Positions 4,938 through 5,032 of a stretch of 5,032 nt of DNA are shown piece after piece. Numbering within the stretch: position 1 is the stretch's first letter; each line of letters starts with the position of its first letter. Source of the DNA: Nitrospirae bacterium GWC2_56_14 (GTDB lineage: Bacteria; Nitrospirota; UBA9217); assembly GCA_001803705.1 (NCBI GenBank), contig MHDY01000256.1:1-5032 (forward strand), given 5' to 3'. Made by a program: the position numbers and the translations under genes. The notes beneath the pieces were generated by a model. The model was not told the DNA's origin and did not search any database. It saw nothing but the letters and a program-made list of their open reading frames with translations.

Positions 4938-5032
4938 ATGGCACGTGACGGCCAACTGCAGCAGTGGAAGGTGAAAGAAGAGGTGTCGGCGGTGTTGTTC
5001 AAGAAACGACGTGATGAAGACCAAAAGCAGGG
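4938..5032 (+). CDS. Start of an unrecognised divergent gene (runs off right edge)
   Basis: ATG at 4938 opens a frame without stop for 31 codons to the window edge, beginning MARDGQLQQWKVKEEVSAVL and rich in charged residues (FKKRRDEDQK). AGAGG lies three bases upstream, a rather short spacing, and a TATAAT box sits about 34 bp upstream. It is divergent from the lsrF-like gene. I do not recognise the product; no signal peptide or membrane segment is visible in this fragment. The shortness makes a chance frame possible, and the minus strand here also has open frames without a good start. Confidence 0.45.
   Translation, partial: MARDGQLQQWKVKEEVSAVLFKKRRDEDQKQ

Overview
This is bacterial chromosomal DNA of moderately high GC, with compact genes almost all read on the minus strand. 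Gene order, five of the six minus-strand genes having clear family assignments to core or cofactor metabolism, and intergenic gaps filled with short palindromic or tandem repeats fit a free-living Gram-negative type. The repeat styles (ACCACGGAGG-like, CGCAAAG-like, TCATTCC-like hairpins) are ones I associate from memory with Nitrospirota and Desulfobacterota-like genomes. That placement is a low-confidence inference; no 16S or other marker gene is present.

Reading in the direction of transcription (right to left): an LsrF-type thiolase/aldolase (4863-3985) with a strong Shine-Dalgarno; a 213-bp gap holding a long inverted repeat; a zinc-dependent medium-chain dehydrogenase (3771-2743); a 214-bp gap holding a double-hairpin repeat, a tandem octamer repeat and a near-consensus sigma70 promoter; gpsA (2528-1527), apparently transcribed from that promoter as a leaderless mRNA; a short gap with heptamer repeats; larB (1450-695); a ~390-bp insertion made of a small GIY-YIG nuclease gene (648-361) between two inverted copies of a ~33-bp repeat; and the first 91 codons of larC (273 to the left edge). 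At the far right a probable plus-strand gene starts at 4938, divergent from lsrF, with its own promoter-like sequence.

Functionally, larB and larC belong to one pathway: synthesis of the nickel-pincer nucleotide cofactor first described for lactate racemase. GpsA makes glycerol-3-phosphate for phospholipids. The LsrF-like protein and the dehydrogenase may act together on a phosphorylated sugar-like substrate, but nothing in the window fixes that substrate. The least ordinary part is the intergenic DNA: five repeat structures, one of which carries its own nuclease gene and splits the larB-larC pair.
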